DNA from: Diospyros lotus
Taxonomy: Eukaryota; Streptophyta; Magnoliopsida; Ericales; Ebenaceae
DNA: 64,000 nt
Direction: 5' to 3'
Assembly (NCBI RefSeq): GCF_014633365.1
Contig: NC_068347.1
Location: 21,102,433 to 21,166,432, forward strand
Shown here: positions 46,201 through 58,261 of the stretch, piece by piece
Position numbering within the stretch: position 1 is the stretch's first letter
Layout of the letters: each line of letters starts with the position of its first letter
Program-made: the position numbers and the translations under genes
The notes under the pieces: model-generated
Database searches by the model: none
What the model was told of the DNA's origin: nothing
What the model saw: the letters and a program-made list of their open reading frames with translations, nothing else

Positions 46201-49200
46201 AACTGGATCACCAAAAATGGTGATCCTGAGTTTCAAGCAAAAACAGACTGATAATGTTGTGACCAAGAAGAGAACTGCAGTGAAGCTTAAAGAAAAAATA
46301 TTGCGTACAAGGAGAAAGTTACAGTGAGGTATTGCTGAAGACTAACCAAAAAGAGACAAGATCATCGTGGAAGGAAGGACTGGAAGTAGCAGGGGCAGCA
46401 GGTTAGGGAGAGAGAGAAAAACAGTGACTTCGCCGATCAAATCGTCATCCTCCACCAGTGCCTCTACTATTCCATCAAGGGTAAAGTTAAAAAGCCAAAA
46501 AAAAAAAAAAAGCTTTAAAACATTAAGAAAAGTATCATTTTTATTAACAAAAAATAAGATATATACTTTACTTAATATAAATTTAATATTGACCCGAGTA
46601 ACGATTCAAAATGTACCAAGACCCCCAAATAGCATATTGACTAAGGCTACCCCCACAGACCACCTATTATACTAAGTTAGGTACCCTGCCCTTGACCTCA
46701 TACTATGACCCCTAGCATATTGCGTTCTTGGCAACTATGCTCGGGACCTTTGCCTATTGTGATACGATGTTAAATTGTTGTTCATCTCATCTAAAAGTTT
46801 AAGTTGATAAGTAGAGGGTTTGACTTTATCTTTTATATTATTATTTTTTCTTTCAACACCACCTAATGAAGATTGAAGAACACAATAAAAGAATAATGTG
46901 AAAATGCTGCATAATATTTATACATATTAAAATGGCTAAGGATGCAAGAAATTAGAATCTTCTTTCAAATTGGAGTAGAAAAAGCATATTCTTTTTGGAA
47001 CCGACAGGATAATGCCCCAGTTGGACAGCCTAGGATTGTTAAAATTGGACACTTTCAAAAGACTTAGGTTCCCTTAAAATAGACTGAAAATATTTAGACT
47101 TTCTTAGACTATTTGAACGCCTCTGGATCCATTCAAACCCTTTGTTGCAAACAAACGCTTTTGATTTTTTCAATGATTTTAACCCTTTTACTAGCCTGCT
47201 CTACCTTAATCCCACTAGATGGGGCCGGCTATATGAATTCTATACTTCTAGCCATCTCTATTCATAGTCATATCCTCTCTAAGGCTATATTATCTTATGA
47301 CATGTTTTTTAGTCTTCCTTGCATCTTTTGCTATAAACTTCCTCCATTTCATCCACTGGCCTCATAGGTTCTTCTAGTAGTCTTCTTTGCCTGTTCAATC
47401 CCATGTCACAACAAAATATTAATATTCTCCCAAATTATGAATTAGTATGCTCTTTCCAAAATAGTTGTACATTTCATTCTAAAACAACAAATGTGACGAT
47501 CCCATGGAGCTTTTTTTTTTTCATAATTATTCTCTTAAATATTTCTTTGTGAGGAATAGAAACATATGTAATAAATAGAAGATGATACAAATTAGAGTTT
47601 TGACTTTTAAAACCGAAAGGATACAATTATCCATGCTGTCTGAGGAAATATGTTCTTGTATAATGGTGTTGAGAAGATGACCTAGTAGTTATATATGTAT
47701 ATGTATTGGATATCTAATTGTTAAAATAAACATAGCTTTGGAAGTATCTTGAATTTTGTTAATAATATTTACAAGTATACTTCAACCTCATCTTACCACA
47801 TTTTAGAAGATGCCGACTTCTACATTAACGTTTCTGTTCCATATGCGAATACGATCTGTATTCCAGGTTATGTAGGTTTAAATGGCCTTTAACCTTTTCT
47901 CTTTTTCTGTCTCTCTTCCATTCATTCCATGTATTTGATCTCCTTCCAAAATTGGTATTTTGACACCTACAGTGATTACACATTTAGCTTTGGTCTTAGA
48001 AGTTTTGTGACTGGAAGATCATGGTGTGAGTTATGGAACAGATTTTTTTGCAAAAAAAGGCAAGGGGAAAACTACCTACAAATACAACCCTCCATCTACC
48101 CTTGTAAGGCAGTGAGCCTTGTCTACTAGGGTCGCCTTTTTTTTTGTGTGCATTTTATTAGTTGATCCTTACATTATTAAGTTATATTGTGTGAATAATC
48201 TTGAATTTTTAATCCATTTAGTTTGGGTGTCTTCATTTCTCTTTGTGGGAACATGGGAAGATCAGTTTCTCACTTTTGGATGTTCAATCATTGTATTGAG
48301 TTCCTAAGATTTCACATCTTCTGTGACTATATCCATGATTCTATCATCATAATGCTCTCTTTTTGTCATGGTGATCGTTAGTGGTTACTGGTTCCCATTC
48401 GGTGGTCACTGCGTTGTTAAATTTTAGAACATTTAAGTTTGTGGTCCCTTATTTAATTATCCTCCAGCATTACTCCTTGTCATTTCTAGGTTTTCCCTTT
48501 ACCTCCTGCACTTCTTCAAGTTCATTTATGGTGACCATTTTTGTTGTAGTGTTTTGTGGGTTTGATTTCCTTGCTAGATCTTCATTATAGGAATTCTACC
48601 ATTTGATATTCTTAGAACCTGATCAGATTTAGTGGTCATTATTTTGATTTAAATGATCTTTTTTGAATGCTTCTTGAAATTTCAGCTTCGGTGCCTGGTT
48701 AGATTTTGTACATTGAGTGGCCTTAATGACCGGATCAAGTGCACTGAACGAAGTACCATATTCATAACTGGTAATGTACATTAGGAAACATGTACATGAA
48801 TCTCACAATGAATGCATGAGGTAGATAAAGCATGATTTGTGATTTGCAAAGTGTAGTTAAAGATCCTATACTAATTTAATGTGCTTAAATATACTAATTT
48901 AACACGATTATAGATTTTTCTATCTTTGGGAGGTAAATTGGGGTGGAAATGATTTGTTTGCCTAAGTTATTTCCCCTATTCTTTAAATATTTTTCCTTGC
49001 TGAAGAAGAGGGAAAAACTGACAAAAGACCCGAAAGAGAAAAATCAGAACAGAGAGAAGCTGGAAACCAAACATAATTAAGAGAACCCTGACTCGTTTTA
49101 TATGGAAAGATAAGAAGCCAGTGTCTGGATAATTGTGCAGGAAGGCACCAAAGGAATAGGGCAGTAATAATCCAGTGTTAAAAAAAAAAAAAAAAAGCAG

Positions 49201-49980
49201 AAAAGAAAACAAACTGGTCCAGTTTCTTCCGCTTGCCTCCAGCTTCCAGGAAGAAAACTGAATTTTCCCACTTCTGTCTTGTTGCCCTGCTATACGCATT
49301 TCTTTGGACTGGAACTATCGTTGGTAGAGCTTGACTACAACGTCTAATCTTAATGTCCTGCGCTTTCTTAAATATAAGGTACTTTTCATGTGGAACAGGT
49401 CCCTGAGACTCTATCAGAGGAATTCCTAAGCAAAATGAGTGCACCTCCGAAGAGTGACGTCCCAATCATTACACCAGGCGAACTTGCTGAGGCTGATGGG
49501 CTCATTTTTGGCTTCCCCACAAGATTCGGGATGATGGCTGCTCAATTCAAAGCATTTCTAGATGCAACTGGAAGTTTATGGCGAGCGCAGCAGCTTGCAG
49601 GCAAGCCGGCTGGAATCTTCTACAGCACTGGATCCCAAGGCGGGGGACAAGAAACCACTGCGTAAGTTTCCCCTTTTCCCAATTGACCAGACTTTAAAAT
49701 TTCAAAATCCCAGCAGAAAATTTGACCAAGGCGGTTTTGTCTCAGGTTGACGGCCATCACCCAGCTGGTTCACCATGGCATGGTCTTCGTCCCCATCGGC
49801 TACACGTTTGGAGCTGGCATGTTCGAGATGGAAAAAGTGAAAGGTGGAAGTCCTTACGGTGCGGGGACATATGCCGGTGACGGCTCAAGACAACCCTCTG
49901 AACTCGAGCTGGAACAAGCTTTCCACCAGGGGAAGTACATCGCCGCCATCACTAAGAAGCTCAAGGGAGCTACTGCGTGA
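43227..49980 (+). CDS. FQR1: NAD(P)H:quinone oxidoreductase, FQR1/WrbA family (4 exons)
   Basis: Flavodoxin-fold FMN enzyme of the cytosol/plasma membrane that reduces quinones by two electrons, avoiding semiquinone formation; in Arabidopsis FQR1 is auxin-induced. Exons: 43227-43249, 44849-44942, 49399-49661 and 49746-49980. All junctions are GT-AG; coding length is 615 nt, 204 residues, the same as Arabidopsis FQR1. Motifs: MATKVYIV then [13 protein letters not shown] (FMN-phosphate loop, residues 9-21), VPIITP (60-65), [22 protein letters not shown] (76-97, split here by domain rather than by intron), [12 protein letters not shown] (115-126), and [18 protein letters not shown] near the C-terminus. 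No stop or frameshift. Intron 1 is 1599 bp and intron 2 is 4456 bp, inflated by repeats. This is the only intact gene in the window. Confidence 0.96.
45208..45344 (+). other. Exon-like fragment inside FQR1 intron 2, origin unknown
   Basis: After a good acceptor (TTATTGCAG), 45 codons are open and end at TGA 45342-45344. The peptide is charged and coding-like: [19 protein letters not shown], then a basic [15 protein letters not shown] end resembling a nuclear protein C-terminus. I do not recognise the family. It is not part of FQR1. It could be the captured last exon of another gene, or chance. Confidence 0.35.
45827..46200. repeat. Dispersed repeat in FQR1 intron 2, copy A, with an internal ~97-bp duplication
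   Basis: TGTTAAATTGTTTATCACC, ATCTCATCTAAAAGCTTA and TTTATCTTTTATATTATTA recur in copy B at 46769. Downstream, TTTGAACTTAGGATTATAG (45991) and TTTGAACCTAGGACCATAG (46087) begin two tandem units that both contain CCCAATTTGTGGGT. Confidence 0.7.
46769..46862. repeat. Dispersed repeat in FQR1 intron 2, copy B
   Basis: About 93 bp similar to copy A (TGTTAAATTGTT, CATCTCATCTAAAAG, GACTTTATCTTTTATATTA, TTTCAACACC). It lacks the downstream part. Confidence 0.7.
47985..48145 (+). mobile_element. tRNA-derived SINE, Au/TS-like
   Basis: ATGGAACAGATTTTTTTGCA, GGCAAGGGGAAAACTACCTA, ACAACCCTCCATCTACCC and GAGCCTTGTCTACTAGGGTC, then a T run (48137-48145), follow the order and wording of the plant Au and TS SINE consensus (GGAAACAGCC...TTGCA, GGTAAGGCTGCGTAC, GACCCT, GTGCACYGGGT, poly-T). 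The tRNA-related 5' part is degraded, so the start is approximate. Confidence 0.65.
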
Positions 49981-50825
49981 TCGTTGTTGAAAGACAATGA
50001 TACCATTTGGCATTCTTACAGTTGATATTTCTACTATAAACTACAGTGTCGTTTCTGTGTGCATGCAAAAGGTATATTCTTGCCGTCTTTGGATATAATT
50101 AAGCTTGTATGTGTGTGTAATCAGCAACAGTGGTTTTCGACAGTTACAAAAAGTCTGATATTTCATCTGGGAAATCATTTTTGATGTTCTTTTAACTGGT
50201 AAAACTTGAGATTACTTGCTGAGCAGAACCATTAATGTTGAATTATTAAACACTACCGGAGAAGAAAATATCGTCCTATGATATAATTATGTTTTAAGAG
50301 AATTGATCTTTTTATTTATGAAATGTGTGTCTATTTTATAGTTTCGGGAAACTAAATTCAAGAGAGAAATTTTTACTATTCATTAATATTCACATAGCTA
50401 GAGGGGGGCACGGATGATATCCGGAGCTTATGCATTGTTCAATACATTTTATAGCGTCAAAACTGATGATCGACCAACGGATCCTAAATAAAGCATCAAT
50501 GAGGAGAATCTTCAAGGAAAAGAAAATGCTTTCATATTACAATCAAACAAAACCCTGAGTGTCTGTTTGCCTCAGCAAAAGGGGAAAAAAAAAGCTGAAT
50601 GTTCGATTCTTCATTAGCTTTATCATTGATATGTGCTTTTTTATTTTGGATACCTAATTTCATGTATTTCTTTACCAAATGACAGAAACCTAAAACCTTG
50701 CCCACCATTTTATAATTGACTGGAAATCTGGTTCCGGCGCATGGAATCATACCATATTATATATCACTTACTTTTTCAGTTAGTGCGCTTATAGACCAAG
50801 CTAGAATAAAATACACATATATCAA

Positions 50826-50826
50826 T

Positions 50827-50861
<35 letters not shown>

Positions 50862-50863
50862 AA
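50826..50863. repeat. (CA)n microsatellite
   Basis: About 13 CA units followed by ATATACACAC. Confidence 0.95.
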
Positions 50864-51552
50864 TAAATCTTGTATTATAAACAGATAACGTTCTCAGAGT
50901 CTCACTGTGTATTGGGAACCGATTGGGCAACTGATGAGTATGGGTTATTAGTGTTGGACTTGGACCGAAAAGTCCAGCCCACTAAGAAATTAAAATAATA
51001 TAATATAATAATAATAAAATAAAAAAAGAAAGCGGTGAACCTTAGTGCTGCGCAACCATACATATAAGGGTTTGCAAAGCAGTGTGGCTGTGGTGGTGCG
51101 GCGCAGAAGAAAAGCCAAAACAGGAACAGCTCAAAGACAAAACAGCAGCAGCCAATTCACATGGTTGAAGCAAAAGTTCAGCTGCAATGTTGAAGCTATT
51201 TGGAGTAGATTTTTCTAAGTTTTGAATTACAATCATGGAAAGTTGTAAGGATTTGTTGGGGGAATTAATTTTGTATATTCTCTATTATTTGGAAATCTAA
51301 TTTTGGATATTAATCTTGAGATTTAATTGTATAACTTGATTCTAGATTTAATTTGGAGTTTGATATGTTATTTTCTCTTTTGTACTGAAGGTTTTTTTTT
51401 TTTTACGTAAAATCTTATGTGCATATTTGTATTTAATTATTATTATTCGTGTTTAATTTTTATACGTAATTGACATTTATTTTGTACAATTAATTCATGC
51501 TTGTAGACCAACAATTAGCTACACAATTGTTGTTTGCTTACCTTGATTTCTT

Positions 51553-51577
51553 TATATATATATATATATATATATGT
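51553..51577. repeat. (TA)n microsatellite
   Basis: About 12 uninterrupted TA units. Confidence 0.95.
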
Positions 51578-52397
51578 GCACACACATTATGGATACATTT
51601 GAAATACTATTGACTCAATTTAAGATTCGAGTCGATTTCTGTATTTGGCACCCAGGATAGAAGTATCAAGAAATTAGAATATTCTATGCATTATGAGGAG
51701 ACTACCAATTACTATGTTGAGATAAATTTTTAGGATAAATTGCAAGGATTAGTTTTGAGATTTAATAAAAAAAAATAAAAATATTTTTAATATATAAAAG
51801 ATAACGAAGGTCTTTCTATTATTCATTTATTGCATAAATTAATTATTTTATTCTCATATTTAAATTTTCATCTCTCTTTCTCTTTCTCATCTCTTTCTTT
51901 TTCTTGATTCATCTAGTGATAACTCATCTTTTCTAGCAAAAGAGTAAACTGTGTCTTTTCCAATACTTCATTCTTTATCTCTCTTTTTGTTTCTTATTCT
52001 TTCTATATTTTTGGTGGCAAGGTCGACATGAGCAAATCGAATCCCACTTGGTTTGATTTGTCAAAAAATCGAAAATCGTGTTCAATATATCAACATATCA
52101 CTAAATCAAACCCTATTAGTTCCATTTGTAGTGCAAATCGAACTAGTGGAGTTTGATTTCTCCTCAAGTTGTAGCATTATTTATAGATTTACACCCAGAA
52201 AAAGATGTGAGAGAAATGAATAAGAGTCAATTACGAACAATCATCTTGTAGGTCTATTGTGATCAAAGAATGATATGGAACAAAGGATAGAGAGATATGT
52301 AGAGGAAAATGGAGCATTGTTGTCACCTCACAAGAGAAAATAGGTACTTTCTCATCTCTCTCTTTTAGTTTTTCTCTCTATTTCTCAACCTATCATC

Positions 52398-52472
52398 TCT
52401 CTCTCTCTCACACACACACACTCGCGCGCGCACACGCGCGCGCGCTCGCGCGCGCACACACACACACACACA
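52398..52472. repeat. Compound (TC)n-(AC)n-(GC)n alternating tract
   Basis: A TC run passes into AC repeats, then blocks of GCGCGC mixed with AC and TC steps, then AC repeats again. Strict purine-pyrimidine alternation holds over most of 52413-52472. Confidence 0.9.
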
Positions 52473-52784
52473 CCTATATCGACAAGAAGGTTTTTGAAAC
52501 CCCATCCTTGAAGTTGTAGGTTTTAGTGCTTGCTAACACCAATTGTTTTTTTTTTTTTTTTTTTTTTTAATTTTTAAAATTTTCTATAAATAATAGAGAT
52601 GAGGGATAGGGGTTAAAGATAGTTTGAAAATTTAAAAAAATTAATAGTTATTTTTTAATAATTGAGGAAAAGAGATACACGATTCATAATGTCAAGGTGG
52701 TCTTTCTTATTTTTGATATGTTAGGGATGCTATTGTCTTTTTGTGAACCTAAGGGGCACTCAACATAATTTATGTAAATGTTTA

Positions 52785-55700
52785 GGAAAATTCTATTTGC
52801 AGCAACTTTGTAACACCCCGCCCTATACAGGCGTGTCACTATAAGGGTATCCCCGGGATTTCTTTTTTTTTTTTTTTTCCTCCAAGCTCATCACGCGCGG
52901 TGTGTCAAGAACAATCTTCACATACAGATACAAACCCCGAGAACCCCAGCCTTGCCCGTTTAACTATTAAGATCAATAATCTTAAACTAAACGAGACTTA
53001 ATACAACGCAGCAGATACATTAATATCAAAACACCATAGTCTTACATTGATTCCATAGCAAAGTACGTAATACAGATCAAAAGATAACATTGTTAATATA
53101 CAACTGTTCATTTACAACCTGAAATACATATTAAAGCCTCCAAACGTTACAACGACTAACAAACTAAGTACCATTGGCCCTCAACCGGCCACATCCTTGC
53201 CTTCGCAGCAGTCCCTGGCTGGAACGTTAAACGTTCCAGGGGCATAGCCCAGGTTAGATGATAAACATCTAAGTGAAGGCGTAAAATAGTTTATATAATG
53301 CATGATAGACACGAGCATGGCATACTCAGACAAACGAAAATATGCAAGACACGTTTAACTTGAGAAATCTCCCTGACATACTCAACCTATCGTGGAAAAC
53401 ACCATTCCACACACCGTTGGCGTTGACCTTGCCGCGATGTACTTAATCCTCGAGTGCCCTACCGTGTCACCCGATCACCAGCACAAGCCTCGGGTGCCCT
53501 ACCGTGTCACCTGATCACCAAGAATAACCTTGTCCCATTCTCAAGTAGACCCCATCCCGTCCCACACAGAAACAACATCGACACGAATATCAATACCCCG
53601 ATGATATGAAAAATCACACGCCATGCACCGACTCTTTTATAATATAAACAATTGATGCAATATATCATATGTTCAATATGCAAATGATGACATAAATACA
53701 TAAGTAAAACGTTTTTGCAGAACAACCCAAGTTCCAGAGGGTAAAACTGCTCACTAGAACTGGTCCCAATTGCGTGTAACCCTAGTTCGGGAGGGTAACA
53801 CCGCCCACCAGAACTCACTACACACCTTCCAACATATTTTCAAGATAAGGAAAAGTTAGGATCAGACCACTCACCTCGAACGTATTCAGATCGCCTTGAT
53901 CCTTGTGCAACGCCTCGATTTGCGTGCCAAATCCCAAATACTTGAACTTATACTCAACCTCGAGCCACAATACTTCCTAAACACCATATTTAATTAAAGA
54001 AGCATTAAAATCCATTTTTCCTCAATTTCCCATAATTTTCTCTATTTTCTCCCAATTTTCTCCCTGATAATTCCAAAATAATTATTTCTTCAACTATTTT
54101 CCAAAATATTTCAACACAATAAATCCTAAAATAAATTAATAAAAATACTGGAAGAAAATACCAGAAAAACCCTTGTTGCACGCGCCCTCACGCGCTCGGC
54201 GCATGAGTGTGTGTGAAGTGTGGCGCGTGTGGCTCACGCGCCACCTTCTTCTCCGATTTCCAGCCGGCGACACCTCCTCCGATGGCCGATATGACCACAC
54301 CCCCTTCAAGCCTTCGATTAGTGGATCCGAATGGCACCATTTTCTGGCCGAAAGAACACCGGAAAAGGGCCCAAACGGCCGGTTGCAGGCGGCCCTAGGC
54401 GGTCCGCCTCCCGACTTCGGCCATTGCTGGAACAACCTTAAATCTCCACGAAAACACTCCCAAAAAAACCCAGAACTCTTCCCCTCGATGCAAGGAGTAA
54501 TAACCCCTTATCCAACGTCTCAAAATCGCACCAAAACGCGGTCGATTTTCTTACCAATTTTCGGCCGAAACCCTCACCCCTTTTATACTCAATTTCCGGC
54601 CGGATCTCGGCCAATCACCGGCCAAGCTTGGTCCCCAAGCCTTTCCTCGGCTGTATTCGACTGTCCCCAGGTCCGCCTTGGCCGTCCCATCGCCGGAAAC
54701 AGCCCCCATGTGCAGTGGAAGGCGGCGGCCGATTTTTGGCTTTGTGCGTTCACACTACATTTTTGATAATTTGCACTTTCACCCCCTTGACTTTCCAAAT
54801 GACATTTTTGCCCCCCCCCAAAGCACCGCTGATAAATTCAATTATATCACCAAGTTCCTCAAGTTTAGTACATCTCATTTAACCCTCGAAACTTTTGAAA
54901 AATTACCGTTTTGACCTCCCTCGGGCAAAATTAGAAAACTGCACTTAGGCCCGACTGGTCAAATTGTCCTTAAATCCATTTGATTTAAGCCGAAATCGCT
55001 TAAGGGTTGTTTTATACTTAAAATATTAGTCCCTGACACGTTCTGTTGACTTTTCGGACGTCTCCTACGCCGATTCGGTTTTCTCAGCCCGATCGACAGC
55101 TGTACCGAAAACTGTTCCTGATTCAATTTATTTCATCACTAAAAATCATAGTTTAAATTGCTCGTTGATACGATACCATTTTCCCTGGCTATCTAGGGTC
55201 CGGGGTACTCCCTCTGACTAATTCGGTTGTCCAAAGCTGCGTTAGTGTACCTTATAGTCTTATTTTTCTATAAATTCCATTTATACCCTTCATCAAATAT
55301 TATTTATGGCCTTGCATTATTCCTGGGTATTACAAACTTCTTTTTTTTTCCACAACCATTTTCTACAATTGCTCTACGCAACAACACTCAATTACTCTTT
55401 GTTGTTATTATTTTCTCAACGTATTATCATCGCACTCAACATTGGGGTTTGGATTCATTCAAGGCGTCTTGGGATTTGGATGCTTTGAACGCATCCGAAT
55501 CTTAGGATTTAGACGTGTTCAACGATTCCAAATCTTGGGGTTCGGATGCATAACCCTAGGGTTCAGGGTTCATTTATATTTTAAATGTTTGGAAATATAA
55601 AGCAGAATACTTACGAGATGAGATAATGATCCATAGAAATTCCTTTCTTATTCTTTCCTTCCGCTAAGGAAAGACGGGAACGAGCTTGTTTTAATTGCCT

Positions 55701-56387
55701 GACTTTGCTGCCATTTTGTCCATTTGGTGTGCTAAGCTGTTCAATGTTTTCTTGTGTTTTTGTATAGTTTATCATTTTGGTGAAAATTTGATTGTCATGA
55801 TTAATATGTGTATATCATAGTATTGTAACTATTAGCAATTTTTTGTTCTAGTTCTTCTTTCTTCAGTAATTTTATGGTAGCTCAACAGTACACAAGCATG
55901 GGATGATCGCCTTTCAGAACTAGAGGGCACCCCAAATTTGACCATTTGAAACTGGAAGCCAGAAGAGTAAGAAAAGTAAAATGAAATGCAAAAGATCCAA
56001 TTACATCAATCACAAACAAACTACACTCAGATTGGCAATTTCCGCTTGACCACTGAATGCTGCTTGCAGTAGGAAAAACATTTGATATCTTTTTCATTAC
56101 ATAATACTACTGATCCAATGACATAGAAACTGCCCAGCAATACACAAAGCAAATTGCCCAGATATCTTCTTCATTGCACAAAGCAATTTCCTTTAGCTAA
56201 ATCGTATTGACAAAACTCCCAAACTCTCGAATTCGGGATGCGTTGAATTTTTCGATTTCTAGAGTGCGGGAAGATAAGAACAATAGAGGGTAGAAATCGT
56301 TTTCCTTCAAGTCTATTTTAGTCATATTCAAATTTATTAAAAAAGGGCCATGAAGAGCAAAATACACTGCTGCAAATAGAATTTCCC
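52785..56387. mobile_element. Mutator-like non-autonomous element, 9-bp TSD, interrupted by a solo LTR
   Basis: The left end GGAAAATTCTATTTGCAGCA and the reverse complement of the right end GGGAAATTCTATTTGCAGCA form ~20-bp inverted termini. Identical 9-bp direct repeats AAATGTTTA flank them (52776-52784 and 56388-56396), the length typical of Mutator elements. Without the nested LTR and its duplication the element is about 1.07 kb. It codes no transposase. Its inside (55340-56330) includes exon-like pieces that might be captured host sequence, but I cannot name a source. Confidence 0.85.
52809..55334 (-). mobile_element. Solo chromovirus-like LTR, 2526 bp, TSD AACTT
   Basis: Begins TGTAACACCCCG and ends CTGGGTATTACA, terminal inverted repeats of chromovirus LTRs. 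Perfect AACTT duplications flank it (52804-52808 and 55335-55339). It is nested in the Mutator-like element. The reverse complement ends GGGCGGGGTGTTACA, so the sense strand is probably minus. It includes a CG-rich part (54170-54760) with spurious open frames. Confidence 0.9.
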
Positions 56388-56465
56388 AAATGTTTAAGAT
56401 GTCACTTACCTTATTTTAATAGAATTTTGTTTTCATTTTTCAAGGGTTCAAAACTTTTTGAGAGT

Positions 56466-56604
56466 GTGTTTGGATAGAGTTATTTTAACCCTATCATTTG
56501 TCTTTTGGAATTTGAAATTTCGAATCCATCGTTCAGATATACTATTATTAAAAAACATTTAAATTTAGATCCAAATTCACCTTAAATTTGTACTATCTAA
56601 ACAA
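56466..56604. mobile_element. Candidate small MITE
   Basis: GTGTTTGGATAG at the left is inverted as CTATCTAAACAA at the right, 139 bp overall; the interior is AT-rich and non-coding. No clear target duplication. Confidence 0.35.
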
Positions 56605-57099
56605 TCAAAGAACTTAAAATGTAAAGGTGTTATTTTTTCTTCTTTGTTTTTTTCCTCTCAACAAATTGCATAATAATTATATAAACTAGCAACAATGGAG
56701 ACAACATGTATCGGCATGAGCTCAAGCTAGAAACTTCAATGAGCATACAATAGGGACAAAACCATAACCAACAAACAACAAATATACCAAGACACTTAGT
56801 AAATTACAAATAGAACAACCATGAATCAATTGATTACCATTGATGAAAGAAAATGTTGAAACGATGTCATTTTGGTGTTTTCAAAACTTTTTGGTTTCCT
56901 AAAACCCCCTAATTTTTTTTTGGGCCATTTCTATAATTGTGGAAATGTTTTGGGGGTAGTTTTGTAGTTTCTAAAAAGTTTTGGAAATGCGTTTCCTGTT
57001 ATGACGACCACGTTAAAGACAAGATCTTTTTCGTCTTTGTTGTTTCCAAGATACAACAATGAATTTAGTTGCTGGGAAGCATTGTCGTTAAGTTGCTTG
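56605..57099. other. Non-coding spacer
   Basis: No supported gene. It contains AGCAACAATGGAGACAAC-like text and short frames only. Confidence 0.3.
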
Positions 57100-57480
57100 A
57101 GTTTGTAAGGAAGTAAATAATTAGAGGGAGCGAGATGGTCCCCGCACAAGCACTCGGAACCTTAAGTCAAATACTAAGAGTGATAAAAGCCTGAAAACAG
57201 TATTTACACCAATATTAGAGACGTACATTTTTTGGAATGAGTGCTTGCCTACTTATAGAGAAATATGGAATAATCCAAAGTGTCATAGAATTAGGATTCT
57301 TGTAGATAATGTTTATCTTAATTAATCATAGTCTGGCTGGGACTAGGATTGTTGTGGATAACATCTATCTTTTATAAATAATGTTTATCTTGTCCTTTTT
57401 TGGGAATGAAATCTCTTATGGACGATTGACTATCCCTTTCCTAGAAGGATTTTCAACTGTTAGAATTATCAAGTTCACGT
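57100..57480 (-). mobile_element. Ty3 LTR remnant
   Basis: CACTCGGAACCTTAAGTCAA (57152-57171) is the shared core seen in the four other Ty3 LTRs. On the minus strand CTATAAGTAGG (near 57250-57260) lies at the expected TATA position upstream of it. Ends not found. Confidence 0.45.
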
Positions 57481-58261
57481 GTTGTGTGGGACCCCCCTTT
57501 ATTCGAGAAAATACTTCGACGGTGCATTGAATTTCTTGTGCACTTTACCAGAAGGTGGGACCACGAGTTAAGGCCACAGCTCAGGCTATGACTAGTGACT
57601 TCATGGCCACAGGCCTTGTCTTGTAGTTGCTGGCCATGCCTACGGCTGCAGGCTGTATCATTGCCTCGGGCTATGGCTTGCTGCCGCTGACCTTAGCTTA
57701 TGACTGCGGTCTTTTGGGGTTACTTGGGTAGCGAGGTTTTTACGTGCCTTCTTTTTGTTCCATCCATTTGGGTTGATCCATTGATTTAATTAATTTTTTC
57801 CTTTTATTTTGTGTTTTTGCACTATGGCGTATTAGTCTCTAACTAAGATTCGGGTTTAAACTCGAATCTTCTTCTTCCTTCTTCATTTTGGGAAAAAAAT
57901 TTCACCCTAACTTTCCCTCTATACCACTACCGTTGTCCTTATGTCTGTTCATCATTTTGTCATCATCGTCGTCCTTTAGTTTTTCTATCATTTCGTTGTA
58001 TATCCGTCTTTTTGTTAGCAACTGTAACAACCACCATATTCGATCTCTTCAATTGACAACCACAACTTTGTCCATCTTTTCTTTTTCGACTAGTGACCAA
58101 CAATCACAATAACTACGGATGGATGTATATAGTTGTGAGTCTATGATTGTGAATGTATATATATGTTATTGTGAATGTATGTATATAACTATGAGTCTGT
58201 GACTATGAATGTGTATATATATATAGTTGTGTGAGTGCGTCTGAAATTAATTAGAAGTAGA
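57481..58261. other. Non-coding region with degenerate tandem repeats
   Basis: 57580-57720 repeats GGCT/GGCC-rich words (GGCCACAGGCC, GGCTGCAGGC). 58130-58230 has about three ~37-bp imperfect units containing TGTGAATGTATATATATG. No gene. Confidence 0.45.

Larger units (their letters stand above)
49981..52775. other. Non-coding region downstream of FQR1
   Basis: No gene supported. The first ~200 bp should hold the FQR1 3' UTR, but no canonical AATAAA was seen there. 50940-51240 has a promoter-like look (GTCCAGCCCAC, then AT-rich sequence), but no coding sequence follows. Simple repeats are listed separately. Confidence 0.4.

Noticed and set aside
46367..46675. Ser/Arg-rich frame in FQR1 intron 2
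   Set aside because: No splice support or domain, runs into an A tract; judged intronic noise.
49178..49465. Minus-strand frame antisense to FQR1 exon 3
   Set aside because: Shadow of the real exon.
54173..54766. Open frame of 197 codons
   Set aside because: Lies wholly inside the solo LTR in CG-rich sequence; overlapping frames on both strands and no domain.
55545..55575. Telomere-like AACCCTAGGGTTCAGGG
   Set aside because: A single short match, not an array; no interstitial telomere repeat.
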